Below are positions 1-8,419 of a DNA stretch of 64,000 bases, in pieces. This DNA comes from Arcobacter sp. CECT 8983. GTDB lineage: Bacteria > Campylobacterota > Campylobacteria > Campylobacterales > Arcobacteraceae. Numbering within the stretch: position 1 is the stretch's first letter; every line of letters starts with the position of its first letter. Both the position numbers and the translations under genes were made by a program. The notes under the pieces are model-generated. The model was not told the DNA's origin. It did not search any database and saw only the letters and a program-made list of their open reading frames with translations. The stretch covers positions 1 to 64,000 of the forward strand of contig NZ_PDKF01000002.1 in assembly GCF_004118855.1 (NCBI RefSeq). Reading direction: 5' to 3'.

Positions 1-104
1 ATATTCGGTTTATAAAAGTTATTTATATACCTTCTAAATTGTAAAAGATCTCCCATATCATCGTAACTCTCTCAAATCTTTTTGATGTCGTTCCTCTGAA
101 ATTG

Positions 105-140
105 GACGGGAATTATAATAGATTTTTCTTGCTTTGTCAA
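105..140 (-). promoter_or_regulatory. Strong sigma70-type promoter reading off the left edge
   Basis: On the minus strand there is a perfect TTGACA (complement of 135-140), a 17-nt spacer and a perfect TATAAT (complement of 112-117), with a GC-rich TCCCGTCC just downstream. Transcription should start near 105 and run off the left edge. No convincing ORF or ribosome binding site follows in the roughly 105 nt visible. A consensus promoter with a GC-rich discriminator and a long untranslated leader is typical of rRNA operons, so a 16S gene beyond the edge is plausible. That identity is inference only. Confidence 0.75.
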
Positions 141-268
141 GGGTTTCTTCTTAATTGAAGCTTAAATTTGGAAAGTTTCTTCTTTTTACTGTTTTTTCTA
201 TCTTTTTTCTATTCATATATATATGTATCCACAATATATACACATAAAATGATTTAGAATATAGTATG

Positions 269-289
269 TGAACAATTGTTCATTATAAT
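269..289 (+). promoter_or_regulatory. Operator-like palindrome next to a -10 box, upstream of the BI-1 gene
   Basis: A 14-bp perfect palindrome, TGAACAATTGTTCA, lies at 269-282 and is followed directly by TATAAT at 284-289. A dyad abutting a -10 element is the usual place for a repressor operator. The next gene starts at 366, which leaves a leader of about 70 nt. The cognate regulator is unknown, and the rest of 143-365 shows only AT-rich sequence. Confidence 0.4.
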
Positions 290-365
290 GCAATATTAGT
301 ATTAAATATTAAAGTAAATATTAAGACTAACATTATAGAATATCAAAAAATTAGAAAGGATTGAA

Positions 366-1058
366 ATGTATAACAGAGATTATCTTTCACAAGAATCATC
401 TCAATACAAGTCGCAAGATTCATCAAGAGCTGAATTAATGAGCTTCTTGAAAGCAACATACCAGTTATTTGCTGGTTCATTATTAGCTGCTACTGCAGGA
501 GCTTACATCGGTCTTGATGTTGTTTCTACTATTGCAAGCTGGTATTGGGGTCTAGTAATATTAGAATTTATATTACTATTTGCACTTTTTGCAGTTAAAA
601 ATAAGCCTGGAATTAACCTAGCTGTATTATTTGGATTTACGTTTATCAGTGGTTTAACTATTACTCCACTTTTAAGTAATATCTTAATGATGCCTTCTGG
701 TGCTTCAATAGTTGCGCAAGCATTTTTAATGACATCAGTTGCATTTGGTGGAATTTCAATGTTTGCAATGACAACAAAAAGAGATTTTTCTTCAATGGGT
801 AAAATGTTATTCATTGCATTAATTATCCTTATTGTTGGTTCTATTTCAAATATCTTTTTCCAATCTCCACTATTACAGTTAGGGATTGCAGGTGTTGGTG
901 CATTATTATTCTCTGCTTTCATTCTTTATGATACACAACAAATCATCAAAGGTGGATTTGAAACTCCAATTGAAGCAGCTATTGCACTTTACTTAGATTT
1001 CTTTAACTTATTTGTATCTTTATTACAAATATTTGGAATCTTAAATAGTGACGACTAA
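366..1058 (+). CDS. Bax inhibitor-1/YccA family membrane protein
   Basis: Integral inner-membrane protein of the BI-1 (TMBIM) family, 230 aa, the usual length for bacterial members such as YccA and YbhL. After a polar N-terminus of about 27 residues there are roughly seven hydrophobic segments, with an acidic residue in the last region (ILYDTQQII, then LYLDFFNLFVSLLQIFG), as is typical of these pH-sensitive channel-like proteins. Family members are linked to ion leak, and YccA also to control of the FtsH protease; the exact role here is not known. GAAAGGA before the ATG is a good ribosome binding site. The gene stands alone and is followed at once by a hairpin terminator. Confidence 0.85.
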   Translation: MYNRDYLSQESSQYKSQDSSRAELMSFLKATYQLFAGSLLAATAGAYIGLDVVSTIASWYWGLVILEFILLFALFAVKNKPGINLAVLFGFTFISGLTITPLLSNILMMPSGASIVAQAFLMTSVAFGGISMFAMTTKRDFSSMGKMLFIALIILIVGSISNIFFQSPLLQLGIAGVGALLFSAFILYDTQQIIKGGFETPIEAAIALYLDFFNLFVSLLQIFGILNSDD

Positions 1059-1082
1059 AAACTAGCCTTTTAGGCTAGTTTT
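1058..1082 (+). terminator. Hairpin terminator after the BI-1 gene
   Basis: AAAACTAGCC (1058-1067), loop TTTTA, GGCTAGTTTT (1073-1082): a 10-bp perfect stem starting inside the stop codon of the BI-1 gene. It ends in only a short T run and sits just before the next start at 1090, so some read-through is possible. Confidence 0.7.
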
Positions 1083-1089
1083 ACTACAT

Positions 1090-1497
1090 ATGACTAACAA
1101 TAAAACTCTTAGATTAATTGATGCAAATCTTAACAGACTTAAAGAAGGTATTCGTGTTGTAGAAGATATCTTTAGATATAACTATGATAATAAAGAAATA
1201 TCTTTAAAACTAAAATCACTTAGACATCTTTGTAGAGTTGATAACTATATTGAAGTTTTAAGTACTAGAGATGTAAACAATGATGTTTTAAGAGAATCAA
1301 TTAAAAGTGAACAAAATAGAAGTGATTTAAACTCTATTTTAATAGCTAACTTTAAAAGAGCTCAAGAAAGTTCAAGAGTGCTTGAAGAAATCACAAAGTT
1401 AACATCTATAAAAGATAGTGAAAACTTCAAATATATAAGATATGAACTTTATAACTTAGAAACCGTCTTAATAAATATAACTTCAAACTCTAAATAG
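1090..1497 (+). CDS. ThiD2/ThiE N-terminal-like thiamine-associated protein
   Basis: 135 aa, all alpha-helical. It matches the small domain found alone in many Campylobacterota or fused to ThiE (thiamine-phosphate synthase) elsewhere, called ThiD2 or thiamine-phosphate pyrophosphorylase-like. The diagnostic N-terminus is LRLIDANLNRLKEGIRVVEDI (residues about 7-27), with a second conserved stretch, FKRAQESSRVLEEITK, near residues 89-104. A thiamine-pathway role comes from gene context in other genomes; no reaction can be read from this sequence. The 3' end overlaps the convergent bioC-like gene by 49 nt, so both C-termini are encoded on opposite strands of the same DNA. Confidence 0.6.
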   Translation: MTNNKTLRLIDANLNRLKEGIRVVEDIFRYNYDNKEISLKLKSLRHLCRVDNYIEVLSTRDVNNDVLRESIKSEQNRSDLNSILIANFKRAQESSRVLEEITKLTSIKDSENFKYIRYELYNLETVLINITSNSK

Positions 1498-2141
1498 TTT
1501 AAAGCATACTCTTTATAAAGTCTTTTAGCCTCTTTAAATGATAAAGAAGCATTAGGACTAACTCCTGATTTTTTAATATAATCAAACAACTCTTTTTTAT
1601 TATCAAACTCTAATTTGTAAAAAATAGTTTCAAATTCACATTCAAAATATTCTGAAAAAGCTTCTTTAATTGAATTTTCATCTAAAATAGGTGATTTTGT
1701 ATTTGTAAGCTTTTGAATAGTTTTAAAAGTATTTGAAGTAAATAGTACTGCATTTATCTCATTTGTAATTTCACTTAATGTTCTTACAATTTTTTTTAAA
1801 TCCTTAGACCACTGTAAAGCAGAAGAGGATAAAACAATATCATAGTTATCATTTTTAATTTCATTAATAAACTCATCTGTATCAAAATCAAAACATTTTA
1901 CTTCTATATTTTCTTTCTTTGGATGAAGTTCACACATTGATTTTGAAGCATCAATAGCCTTATAAAAATCTACATCCCAATTTATATAATTAAATACTTG
2001 CCCAGAACCACAACCTAATTCTAATATTTTTTTAGGCTGAAACTTTAATTCACGTACAAGTGATTTAGCAACAATTTGTTGAATTATATTATGGTTTTTA
2101 TATTCATTTGCGTATTTTGAAAATTGGTTTTTAGTAGACAT
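1449..2141 (-). CDS. bioC: BioC-like SAM-dependent methyltransferase (biotin synthesis)
   Basis: 230-aa class I methyltransferase. The SAM-binding motif I is ILELGCGSGQV (about residues 39-49), followed by an acidic residue at the end of strand beta-2 (AIDASKSM). SSSALQW near residues 105-111 is characteristic of BioC, which methylates malonyl-ACP or malonyl-CoA so that the fatty-acid machinery can build pimelate for biotin. The late KKSGVSPNAS region also fits BioC. Gene order does not help, since no other bio gene is in view. A generic methyltransferase is the alternative. Confidence 0.7.
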   Translation of the reverse strand: MSTKNQFSKYANEYKNHNIIQQIVAKSLVRELKFQPKKILELGCGSGQVFNYINWDVDFYKAIDASKSMCELHPKKENIEVKCFDFDTDEFINEIKNDNYDIVLSSSALQWSKDLKKIVRTLSEITNEINAVLFTSNTFKTIQKLTNTKSPILDENSIKEAFSEYFECEFETIFYKLEFDNKKELFDYIKKSGVSPNASLSFKEAKRLYKEYALNYLEFEVIFIKTVSKL

Positions 2142-2212
2142 ATTATTATTTTAACTTTTTCTTAATAAGTTTTAGGTAAAATACCTACCATTTTTTCAAA
2201 AGGGAATTTAAA

Positions 2213-2572
2213 ATGACATCAACACTTTTAATAGTTCAGTTTGTATTAGCAATTATTATAACTATAACTATCTTATTACAAAAAAGTTCTAGTATTGGAC
2301 TTGGAGCATACAGTGGGAGTAACGACTCTGTATTTGGAGCAAAAGGACCAGGAAACTTCCTAAGCAAGGCAACTATGACATTAGGACTTCTTTTTGTTAT
2401 TAATACAATTGCATTAGGATATATTTACAATCAACAAAAAATGGAAAGTGCCGTGGATAGTGTTAAAACAGATACACTTATTCCAAGCGTACCAACAGAA
2501 AATAAATCAACTGCACCTGCTGCACCAACTAATGCGGCACCTGTAGTTCCTACAATCCCTGAAAGTAAATAA
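2213..2572 (+). CDS. secG: SecG preprotein translocase subunit
   Basis: 119 aa. Two membrane helices (about 4-22 and 57-76) flank the conserved cytoplasmic loop with SSSIGLGAYSGS and FGAKGPGNFLSKATM, which is the SecG signature. SecG assists SecYEG during export across the inner membrane. The Ala/Pro/Thr-rich tail after residue 80 is low-complexity, as in other Campylobacterota. It heads the run secG-frr-pyrE-RDD-MFS, although a hairpin separates it from frr. AAAAGGGAATT precedes the ATG. Confidence 0.92.
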   Translation: MTSTLLIVQFVLAIIITITILLQKSSSIGLGAYSGSNDSVFGAKGPGNFLSKATMTLGLLFVINTIALGYIYNQQKMESAVDSVKTDTLIPSVPTENKSTAPAAPTNAAPVVPTIPESK

Positions 2573-2620
2573 TTTGTTTTAATATGGAGTATCTCTTACT
2601 TCTAAAAAACAAAACTTTAA

Positions 2621-2644
2621 CTACTAACTTTTTTAAGTTAGTAG
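2621..2644 (+). terminator. Hairpin between secG and frr
   Basis: CTACTAACTT (2621-2630), loop TTTT, AAGTTAGTAG (2635-2644): a 10-bp perfect stem followed by CTTTCATTTT. It probably attenuates or ends secG transcription, leaving 2645-2738 to hold a promoter for frr (TATAATGG-like at about 2682-2689). Confidence 0.6.
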
Positions 2645-2738
2645 CTTTCATTTTCAACTCAATAAATCAATATATAAAAGGTTATAATGGTATAATCTTT
2701 TACAAATTTCAATTAGATAAACAATCAAGGAGAATACA

Positions 2739-3296
2739 ATGTTAGAAGAAATCTATGAAGAAACTAAAGATCATATGGAAAAGTCTATTGAGGCTTTAAA
2801 AAGAGATTATAAAACATTAAGAACTGGTAAAGTTAATACAAATATTTTAGAAGGTATCTCAATTGACTATTATGGAACACCTACTCCACTTAATCAAGTT
2901 GGTTCTGTAACTGCTACAGATGCAACAACAATTGTTGTTAATCCATGGGAAAAGAATCTTTTAAGTGATGTTGAAAGAGCAATTCAAAATGCAAATATCG
3001 GTGTAAACCCAAATAATGATGGTGATGTAATTAAACTATTCTTCCCTCCAATGACAGTTGAGCAAAGACAAGAGAGTGCTAAACAAGCTAAGGGTATGAC
3101 TGATAATGCAAAGGTTGCAATAAGAAACGTTAGAAAACACTCAAACGATAAAGTAAAAAATCTACATAAAGATAAAGAGATTACTGATGATGAAAATAAA
3201 AAAGCATTAGATGAAATCCAAAAAATTACTGATTCTTATGTTACAAAAGCTGATGATACTTTAAAAGCAAAAGAACAAGAAATCTTAACGGTATAA
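2739..3296 (+). CDS. frr: Ribosome recycling factor
   Basis: 185 aa, the standard RRF length. Family landmarks: [11 protein letters not shown] (about 26-36), [14 protein letters not shown] (about 43-56), the [13 protein letters not shown] stretch (about 99-111) and the [19 protein letters not shown] helix. RRF acts with EF-G to split post-termination ribosomes. AAGGAG lies 6 nt before the ATG. It ends 4 nt before pyrE, so the two are almost certainly co-transcribed. Confidence 0.97.
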   Translation: MLEEIYEETKDHMEKSIEALKRDYKTLRTGKVNTNILEGISIDYYGTPTPLNQVGSVTATDATTIVVNPWEKNLLSDVERAIQNANIGVNPNNDGDVIKLFFPPMTVEQRQESAKQAKGMTDNAKVAIRNVRKHSNDKVKNLHKDKEITDDENKKALDEIQKITDSYVTKADDTLKAKEQEILTV

Positions 3297-3300
3297 TTTA

Positions 3301-3909
3301 ATGAATGTAGAACAAATTTATAAAGATGCTAATGCTCTTTTAGAAGGGCATTTTAAATTAAGTAGTGGTAACCATTCACAATTTTATTTACAATCTGCAA
3401 AAGTTTTAGAAGACCCTAAAACTGCCAAACTTCTTGCAGAAGCTTTAGCAAAACAAATTAAAGATGCTGGAATTAAAGTTGATGCTGTATGTTCACCTGC
3501 ACTTGGTGGACTAATTGCAGGTTTTGCACTTGCAACTGCCCTTGATGTAAGATTTATTTTTGCAGAAAGAGTAGATGGTGAAATGACTATTAGAAGAGGT
3601 TTTGAAGTACAAGAAGGTGAAAACTATATTATTTGTGAAGATATAATCACAACTGGTGGTTCTGCACTTGAAGCTGCAAAACAAGTAGAAAATGATGGTG
3701 GAAATATTGTTGCTTATGCAGCTTTAGCAAACAGAGGTTTTTGTTCTAGAGAGGGTTCAACTACTGAACCTAAAGATAACTGTAAACTACCATTAGATAA
3801 GCCACTTTTTGCATTAGATGACTTTACTTTTGAAATGTATTCTCCAGAAGATTGTCCTTTATGTAAAGAGGGTAGTGTTGCATATAAACCAGGAAGTAGA
3901 GGAAACTAA
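3301..3909 (+). CDS. pyrE: Orotate phosphoribosyltransferase
   Basis: 202 aa. It converts orotate and PRPP to orotidine 5'-phosphate in pyrimidine synthesis. The PRPP loop is [17 protein letters not shown] (about 108-124). The N-terminal [15 protein letters not shown] substrate region and the [15 protein letters not shown] flexible loop are intact. The cysteine-containing C-terminus (EDCPLCKEG) matches the longer epsilon-type PyrE. It lies between frr and the RDD gene with gaps of 4-5 nt. Confidence 0.95.
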   Translation: MNVEQIYKDANALLEGHFKLSSGNHSQFYLQSAKVLEDPKTAKLLAEALAKQIKDAGIKVDAVCSPALGGLIAGFALATALDVRFIFAERVDGEMTIRRGFEVQEGENYIICEDIITTGGSALEAAKQVENDGGNIVAYAALANRGFCSREGSTTEPKDNCKLPLDKPLFALDDFTFEMYSPEDCPLCKEGSVAYKPGSRGN

Positions 3910-3914
3910 TCTTC

Positions 3915-4403
3915 ATGGCAAACAGATGGCGAGATATAAAACAAGGAAATGTTTCTAAAGAGGAGTCTTCTTCAATAAAAGAAGAGATAAAAGACTCTTT
4001 CGCCTCTGCACCAATTGGTAATAGAATCAAAGCATTTATAGTTGATATGTTTATGATTATGATGCCAATTATGTATATAACAACTTATTTAATCATGGAT
4101 GGAAAAGATGATTTCCAAGGAAGTGATGAAGCTAGATGGATTACAGCTTTAGTTTTTGGACTTATAATTATTCTTTTTTGGATAGCTAAAGGACAAACAC
4201 CTGGTTTTAAAGCTTATTCAATCAAACTAATTGATGATAATACTAAAGAAAAAATATCACTGCCAAAAGCAATTCTTAGATATATCATATTTTTAGTTTC
4301 TGCAACTACGATACTTTTAGCATTTTTACCTTTTTTTAGAAAAGATAAAAAAACTATACAAGACTTACTTACTAAAACAACTGTTATAGAAACAAAAGAA
4401 TAG
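3915..4403 (+). CDS. RDD family membrane protein
   Basis: 162 aa. The RDD domain starts at about residue 33 (GNRIKAFIVDMFMIM, with the R and D positions) and contains three hydrophobic segments (about 39-60, 75-93, 120-142). TPGFKAYSIKLID is the conserved second motif. The N-terminal 30 residues are charged and cytoplasmic. RDD proteins are poorly understood; some affect ion homeostasis or salt tolerance. The stop at 4401-4403 directly abuts the next ATG at 4404, so it is coupled to the MFS gene. Confidence 0.8.
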   Translation: MANRWRDIKQGNVSKEESSSIKEEIKDSFASAPIGNRIKAFIVDMFMIMMPIMYITTYLIMDGKDDFQGSDEARWITALVFGLIIILFWIAKGQTPGFKAYSIKLIDDNTKEKISLPKAILRYIIFLVSATTILLAFLPFFRKDKKTIQDLLTKTTVIETKE

Positions 4404-5495
4404 ATGCTTTTTTTTAAACTCTCTGCATTTTATTTTTTTTATTTTGCAGCGGTTGGAGTATATGTAATATTCTTACCAAAAGTTCTACACGATATTGGTT
4501 ATTCTGCTTTTGAGATTGGTGTGGTATTTGCTATTGCCCCACTTATGAAGTTTATTACTCCATTTTTATTTTTAAAACATATTACTTTAAATCAAAATGT
4601 ATTTAAAACAGCTCTACTTTTATCTGTAGCTTGTTCTTTAATGCTTTATGTGACTTTAGAGAACCTTTATTTACTTATGATAAATAATGCTGTTTTAGCG
4701 GCTTGTTTATCTATGATACTGCCATATTTAGAGGTTACTGCTGTTAAGGTATTAGGGAAAGGAAGATACGGTAAATCAAGGCTTTATGGCTCAATTGGTT
4801 TTATGATTATCTCACTTGTCCTTGCACAGTTTCTTACAAACCCATATATTGCATTGCATTATTACTTAACAGTAAATGTACTAACTGTACTATTTGCATT
4901 TTTATTACTTAGATATGATGATGTAAGTCATGATGAATCAAAGCCAAATAGTGAATTCTCTTTTCTAAAATATTGGCCTTTTTGGATAAGTCTATTTTTT
5001 ATGCAATTAAGTTTTGGAGCCTTTTATAATTTCTTTACTATATACGAAACAGAACATGGCATAAGTCTAGAAATGACTTCTTATCTTTGGTCTTTTGGTG
5101 TAATCTGTGAAATATTTATTCTTTATTTCCAAGGACCTTTATTAAAAAAGAATTTGCTCGCTTTAATTAAGTTTTCTGTAGCAGTTACAGCACTTAGATG
5201 GTTTATTGTTTATATGTATCCAGATAATTTAACACTTACTTTTATAAGTCAGGGTATTCATGCTTTTTCATTTGGTTTATTCCATAGTGCAGTTGTTATT
5301 TATCTATATTCATTATATGAAAATAAAAAGCTTGCTCAACAGTTTATGTTTGGAGTTGCTTATGGTTTAGGTGGTTTTTTAGGAGCTTTAATTGCAGGAT
5401 GGTTATATGGAGAGTATCTATTCCTTTACTCAACTATTTTTGCTCTATTTTCTTTACTGTTTTTATATAACAAAAGACTTCCAAAGGAAGTCTAA
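4404..5495 (+). CDS. MFS transporter, HcaT/nucleoside-permease-like
   Basis: 363 aa with about 11-12 hydrophobic segments. The motif GKGRYGKSRLYGSIGFMII (about 116-134) resembles the loop 4-5 signature of the HcaT (3-phenylpropionate) and LacY-like MFS branch. The substrate cannot be deduced. It starts without a gap after the RDD gene and converges on the TPR gene, overlapping its end by 4 nt, so no separate terminator exists between them. Confidence 0.7.
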   Translation: MLFFKLSAFYFFYFAAVGVYVIFLPKVLHDIGYSAFEIGVVFAIAPLMKFITPFLFLKHITLNQNVFKTALLLSVACSLMLYVTLENLYLLMINNAVLAACLSMILPYLEVTAVKVLGKGRYGKSRLYGSIGFMIISLVLAQFLTNPYIALHYYLTVNVLTVLFAFLLLRYDDVSHDESKPNSEFSFLKYWPFWISLFFMQLSFGAFYNFFTIYETEHGISLEMTSYLWSFGVICEIFILYFQGPLLKKNLLALIKFSVAVTALRWFIVYMYPDNLTLTFISQGIHAFSFGLFHSAVVIYLYSLYENKKLAQQFMFGVAYGLGGFLGALIAGWLYGEYLFLYSTIFALFSLLFLYNKRLPKEV

Positions 5496-6358
5496 ACTGT
5501 TGCTTTTAATTTAAGTATTTCTTGAATCTTTTTATTCTTCATTAGATAATCAAACTCTTCATCATTTTCTATTTCTTCAACATACTGATCATTTAAATCA
5601 ATTGCTTTTTCTAAATCTAAAATAACATTCTCTTCTTGACCTAAAACAGCAAAAATTTTAGATCTTTGATAATATGCATTTGCATAAGAGTTATCTATTT
5701 CAAGAGCTTGATTAGTAAGGTTTAGTGCCCAATTTGCTTCACCCATTTCTAAAACAGCATCTGCTTTATAAGTTAAGGCCTCTACTTCATCAGGTCTTAT
5801 ATTTAAAATCTCATCATAAATCTCAACTTTACCTGCAGCAGTCGATTCTTGACTAGCTCTTAGCCATAACGAGTGAATAGTATTAGTAACTTCAATCTCA
5901 TGTTGATTACGTTTTACTTGCTTAGACCTACTTTCTAAATCTTTTTCAAAATTTAAAAGTCTCTCTTCATACTCTTGTATAATCTTCGAGGTCTTTTCAT
6001 CAATCATATTTTTTACTTTTTCATTTGTATCTTTGATTGAAGTCCAACCTACAATTACAAGTAAAGATGTTGCAGCAGCAATAATATAAAACATATTATT
6101 AATAGTAGAAGTTGCATAATTTACAACATTAGTATTCATTTGCACTTCTTTTTTTGCTAAAGTTTCATGAAGTTCAATTTTTAAATCTCTATTCTCATCT
6201 CTTAACTGCTTAATCTCATGCAAAATGTAGTTTTCAACAAAGGGATTATATAGAGGCTTTTCTAAATTATTTATCCTATTTTGAATTTTTTCTTCTTTTT
6301 GTGTATTAGCAAATGCTATATTTGTTAAAATAAATAACAACAAAAACATTTTTCTCAT
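5492..6358 (-). CDS. Signal-peptide/TPR membrane-anchored protein
   Basis: 288 aa. An N-terminal signal sequence (1-17, ending FANT) is followed by a coiled-coil region (about 20-72), one membrane helix (about 88-104, MFYIIAAATSLLVIVGWTS), a second long coiled coil (about 110-160), and a C-terminal TPR block (about 160-270, with repeated WALNLTNQALEID and NAYYQRSKIFAVLGQ units). It looks like a scaffold for protein contacts. I recognise no named family. It lies 28 nt downstream of ask on the same strand, so it could be the last gene of the ectoine operon transcript. Confidence 0.6.
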   Translation of the reverse strand: MRKMFLLLFILTNIAFANTQKEEKIQNRINNLEKPLYNPFVENYILHEIKQLRDENRDLKIELHETLAKKEVQMNTNVVNYATSTINNMFYIIAAATSLLVIVGWTSIKDTNEKVKNMIDEKTSKIIQEYEERLLNFEKDLESRSKQVKRNQHEIEVTNTIHSLWLRASQESTAAGKVEIYDEILNIRPDEVEALTYKADAVLEMGEANWALNLTNQALEIDNSYANAYYQRSKIFAVLGQEENVILDLEKAIDLNDQYVEEIENDEEFDYLMKNKKIQEILKLKATV

Positions 6359-6386
6359 ATAAATCCTTTATAGGGTAATTTTCCCC

Positions 6387-7751
6387 TTACGATAACATTT
6401 TTTTGTATAAAGTTTCCAAAGCTATATCAGAAATATTTTGAGATACACCAATATGGAAAGAAATTTTAGATGGACTCATATCAAACATTTCAAAAGACAT
6501 ATTCTCTTCTTTTAGCGCTGTAATGGCATCTACTATAGCAAATGCATTCTCTCTTAGTCCAATTCCAACAAGTGTAATAATAGCTAAATTATATGTAACA
6601 TTAATATTATCAGTTTTTAATCTTCTTTCAATTTCTCTTCTTAGATTATTAATATTTCCTTTTAAATCTTCTTGATCGACTAAAATTGAGATATCATCTC
6701 TATCTGTAGGATAGTGATATGTATTTATTCCATATTCACTAAAGATTTTTAAAAGCTCTGCTGTAAAACCTATTTCATCAGCTAACATATCTTTTTGTAA
6801 ATGAATTGCCGCCATATTATCAAGTTTTGCTATACCTACTAAATCTTCCATTGGTACTCTTTCATTTAAAATAAGGGTACCATCATGTTCTGGATTGTTT
6901 GTATTTCTAATATTAATTGGTATTTTACTTTTTTTACAATTTAGCATTGCATTAAAATGGAATACATTAAACCCTTTAGAACTTAATAGTCTTAACTCTT
7001 TAAAGGTAAGTCTTGGAATAACATTAGCTCCATCTATTATTCTTGGGTCAACTTCATAAACTCCATTTGTATCTGTCCAGTTTTCATAAATATCAGCATC
7101 TAAAGCATATGCAAGTTCTCCACCAGTAAGGTCACTTCCACCTCTACTCATAACAGAAATCTCTTTATCTTCATTTACCCCATAAAAACCTGGTACTAAA
7201 TAATAATCTGCTTTATCAAAGTTAAAATACTCACTAATATTATTATAAGTTTTTTTACAAACTTTACCATCACAATATTCAGAAGTTAGTAAAAAGCCAA
7301 AATCTTCTGGAAGCATTAGTTTTATATTTAAACCATTTTTTCTCATATATTCTGTGATAATTTTTGCATTATAGTGTTCACCTCTAGATAAGAAAAAAGC
7401 ATTTTTTCTTTCACCTTTTAATGAACTATTGTTTAAATCTTTTACTAAAGAATCAATAATATGTTTACTATCAACTTTTAAATCTTTACAAAGTTGTTCA
7501 AACTTATTAATAATAGCATCAAAACTATCTTTTGCAGATACATTTATTTTCTGTTCACAAAAATAATTTCCATCAGTTGAAAGATTTAATAGGTGGTCAG
7601 TAATTTTTTCATTATGGATATCATCTCTACCAGGTGCAGAAACAACTATAACTTTTCTTTTTTCATCGCTTTTAATAATATTAAAAACTTTTTTTATTTG
7701 GGAGGCGTCTTTTACTGAACTTCCTCCAAATTTACATACTTTTATATTCAT
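6387..7751 (-). CDS. ask: Aspartate kinase, ectoine-type (Ask_Ect)
   Basis: 454 aa. It phosphorylates L-aspartate, the first step toward aspartate semialdehyde, which EctB then uses. The N-terminal kinase motif is KVCKFGGSSVKD (about 4-15). VMSRGGSDLTGGELA (about 200-214) and YENWTDTNGVYEVDPR (about 222-237) mark the amino-acid kinase fold. Two ACT domains follow (about 305-450). Ectoine clusters often carry a dedicated aspartokinase escaping the usual feedback control, and the location after ectABC supports that. It is about 20 nt downstream of the response-regulator gene. Confidence 0.9.
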   Translation of the reverse strand: MNIKVCKFGGSSVKDASQIKKVFNIIKSDEKRKVIVVSAPGRDDIHNEKITDHLLNLSTDGNYFCEQKINVSAKDSFDAIINKFEQLCKDLKVDSKHIIDSLVKDLNNSSLKGERKNAFFLSRGEHYNAKIITEYMRKNGLNIKLMLPEDFGFLLTSEYCDGKVCKKTYNNISEYFNFDKADYYLVPGFYGVNEDKEISVMSRGGSDLTGGELAYALDADIYENWTDTNGVYEVDPRIIDGANVIPRLTFKELRLLSSKGFNVFHFNAMLNCKKSKIPINIRNTNNPEHDGTLILNERVPMEDLVGIAKLDNMAAIHLQKDMLADEIGFTAELLKIFSEYGINTYHYPTDRDDISILVDQEDLKGNINNLRREIERRLKTDNINVTYNLAIITLVGIGLRENAFAIVDAITALKEENMSFEMFDMSPSKISFHIGVSQNISDIALETLYKKMLS

Positions 7752-7771
7752 TTTTTATTATTCCTTATAAG

Positions 7772-8419
7772 TTAAATACTTACCTTATATCCTCTGTGTC
7801 TTACTGTTTCAATAAAGTTTTCATCAAACTCTTTTTTTAGACTATTTCTAATTGAGTTAATATTAACTTCAATCACATTATCTGACACCATCTCTGGCTC
7901 ATCCCAGTTTGCTTGTAGTAACTCATCCTTTGAAATAGGAGACCTATATCTATTTTTTATCAAATAACTTAATATAGAAAAAGATTTACCTTTAAAGAAA
8001 ACTTTTTTATCATCGTTAACCAAAGCTTTTTCTTCTAAGTCTGCTTTATAATTACCTTTATAAAAAAGTTCTTTTTTAAAGTTATCTCTATGAATTGACT
8101 CCATTTTTGCTAAAATATATTCATTTGAAGTTGGTTTTTTTAACACTGAAATTGCACCTTTTTTCAAAAGGCTTACTTCTAATTGCTTAGACCAATCATC
8201 TACTAGAAAAACTACAGCAGTCACTCTATTATCAACATTATTTAATATTCTCTTACATTCAAAATAGTTACTACAATCTACAATTACTAGATTGTAATAT
8301 CTCACTTCACTATGATAGATTGCATCACTTATATCTTCTGCAATATCTACTATATATAGTTGTTCTTCATCCAAGTAATCTACTAGTTCTTCATTTAGGT
8401 TATATGACAATAGTCTCAT
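7772..8419 (-). CDS. HsrA/HP1043-like atypical response regulator in the ectoine operon
   Basis: 215 aa: a degenerate receiver domain (1-120) and an OmpR-type winged helix (about 125-215). The DNA-binding part, with WDEPEMVSDNVIEVNINSIR and ETVRHRGYKV, closely resembles HP1043/HsrA of Helicobacter. The receiver lacks the N-terminal acidic pair (MRLLSYN in place of a VDD pattern) but keeps an Asp in LVIVDCSNY and the Lys in LKKPTS. This points to phosphorylation-independent action, as known for HP1043. Its start overlaps the end of the preceding 102-aa gene by 4 nt. It sits between ectC and ask and may control osmoadaptation; that role is inferred. Confidence 0.75.
   Translation of the reverse strand: MRLLSYNLNEELVDYLDEEQLYIVDIAEDISDAIYHSEVRYYNLVIVDCSNYFECKRILNNVDNRVTAVVFLVDDWSKQLEVSLLKKGAISVLKKPTSNEYILAKMESIHRDNFKKELFYKGNYKADLEEKALVNDDKKVFFKGKSFSILSYLIKNRYRSPISKDELLQANWDEPEMVSDNVIEVNINSIRNSLKKEFDENFIETVRHRGYKVSI

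Noticed and set aside
503-922. Minus-strand open frame of 139 aa opposite the BI-1 gene
   Set aside because: It is the shadow of the BI-1 coding sequence; it has no ribosome binding site and an unlikely composition.
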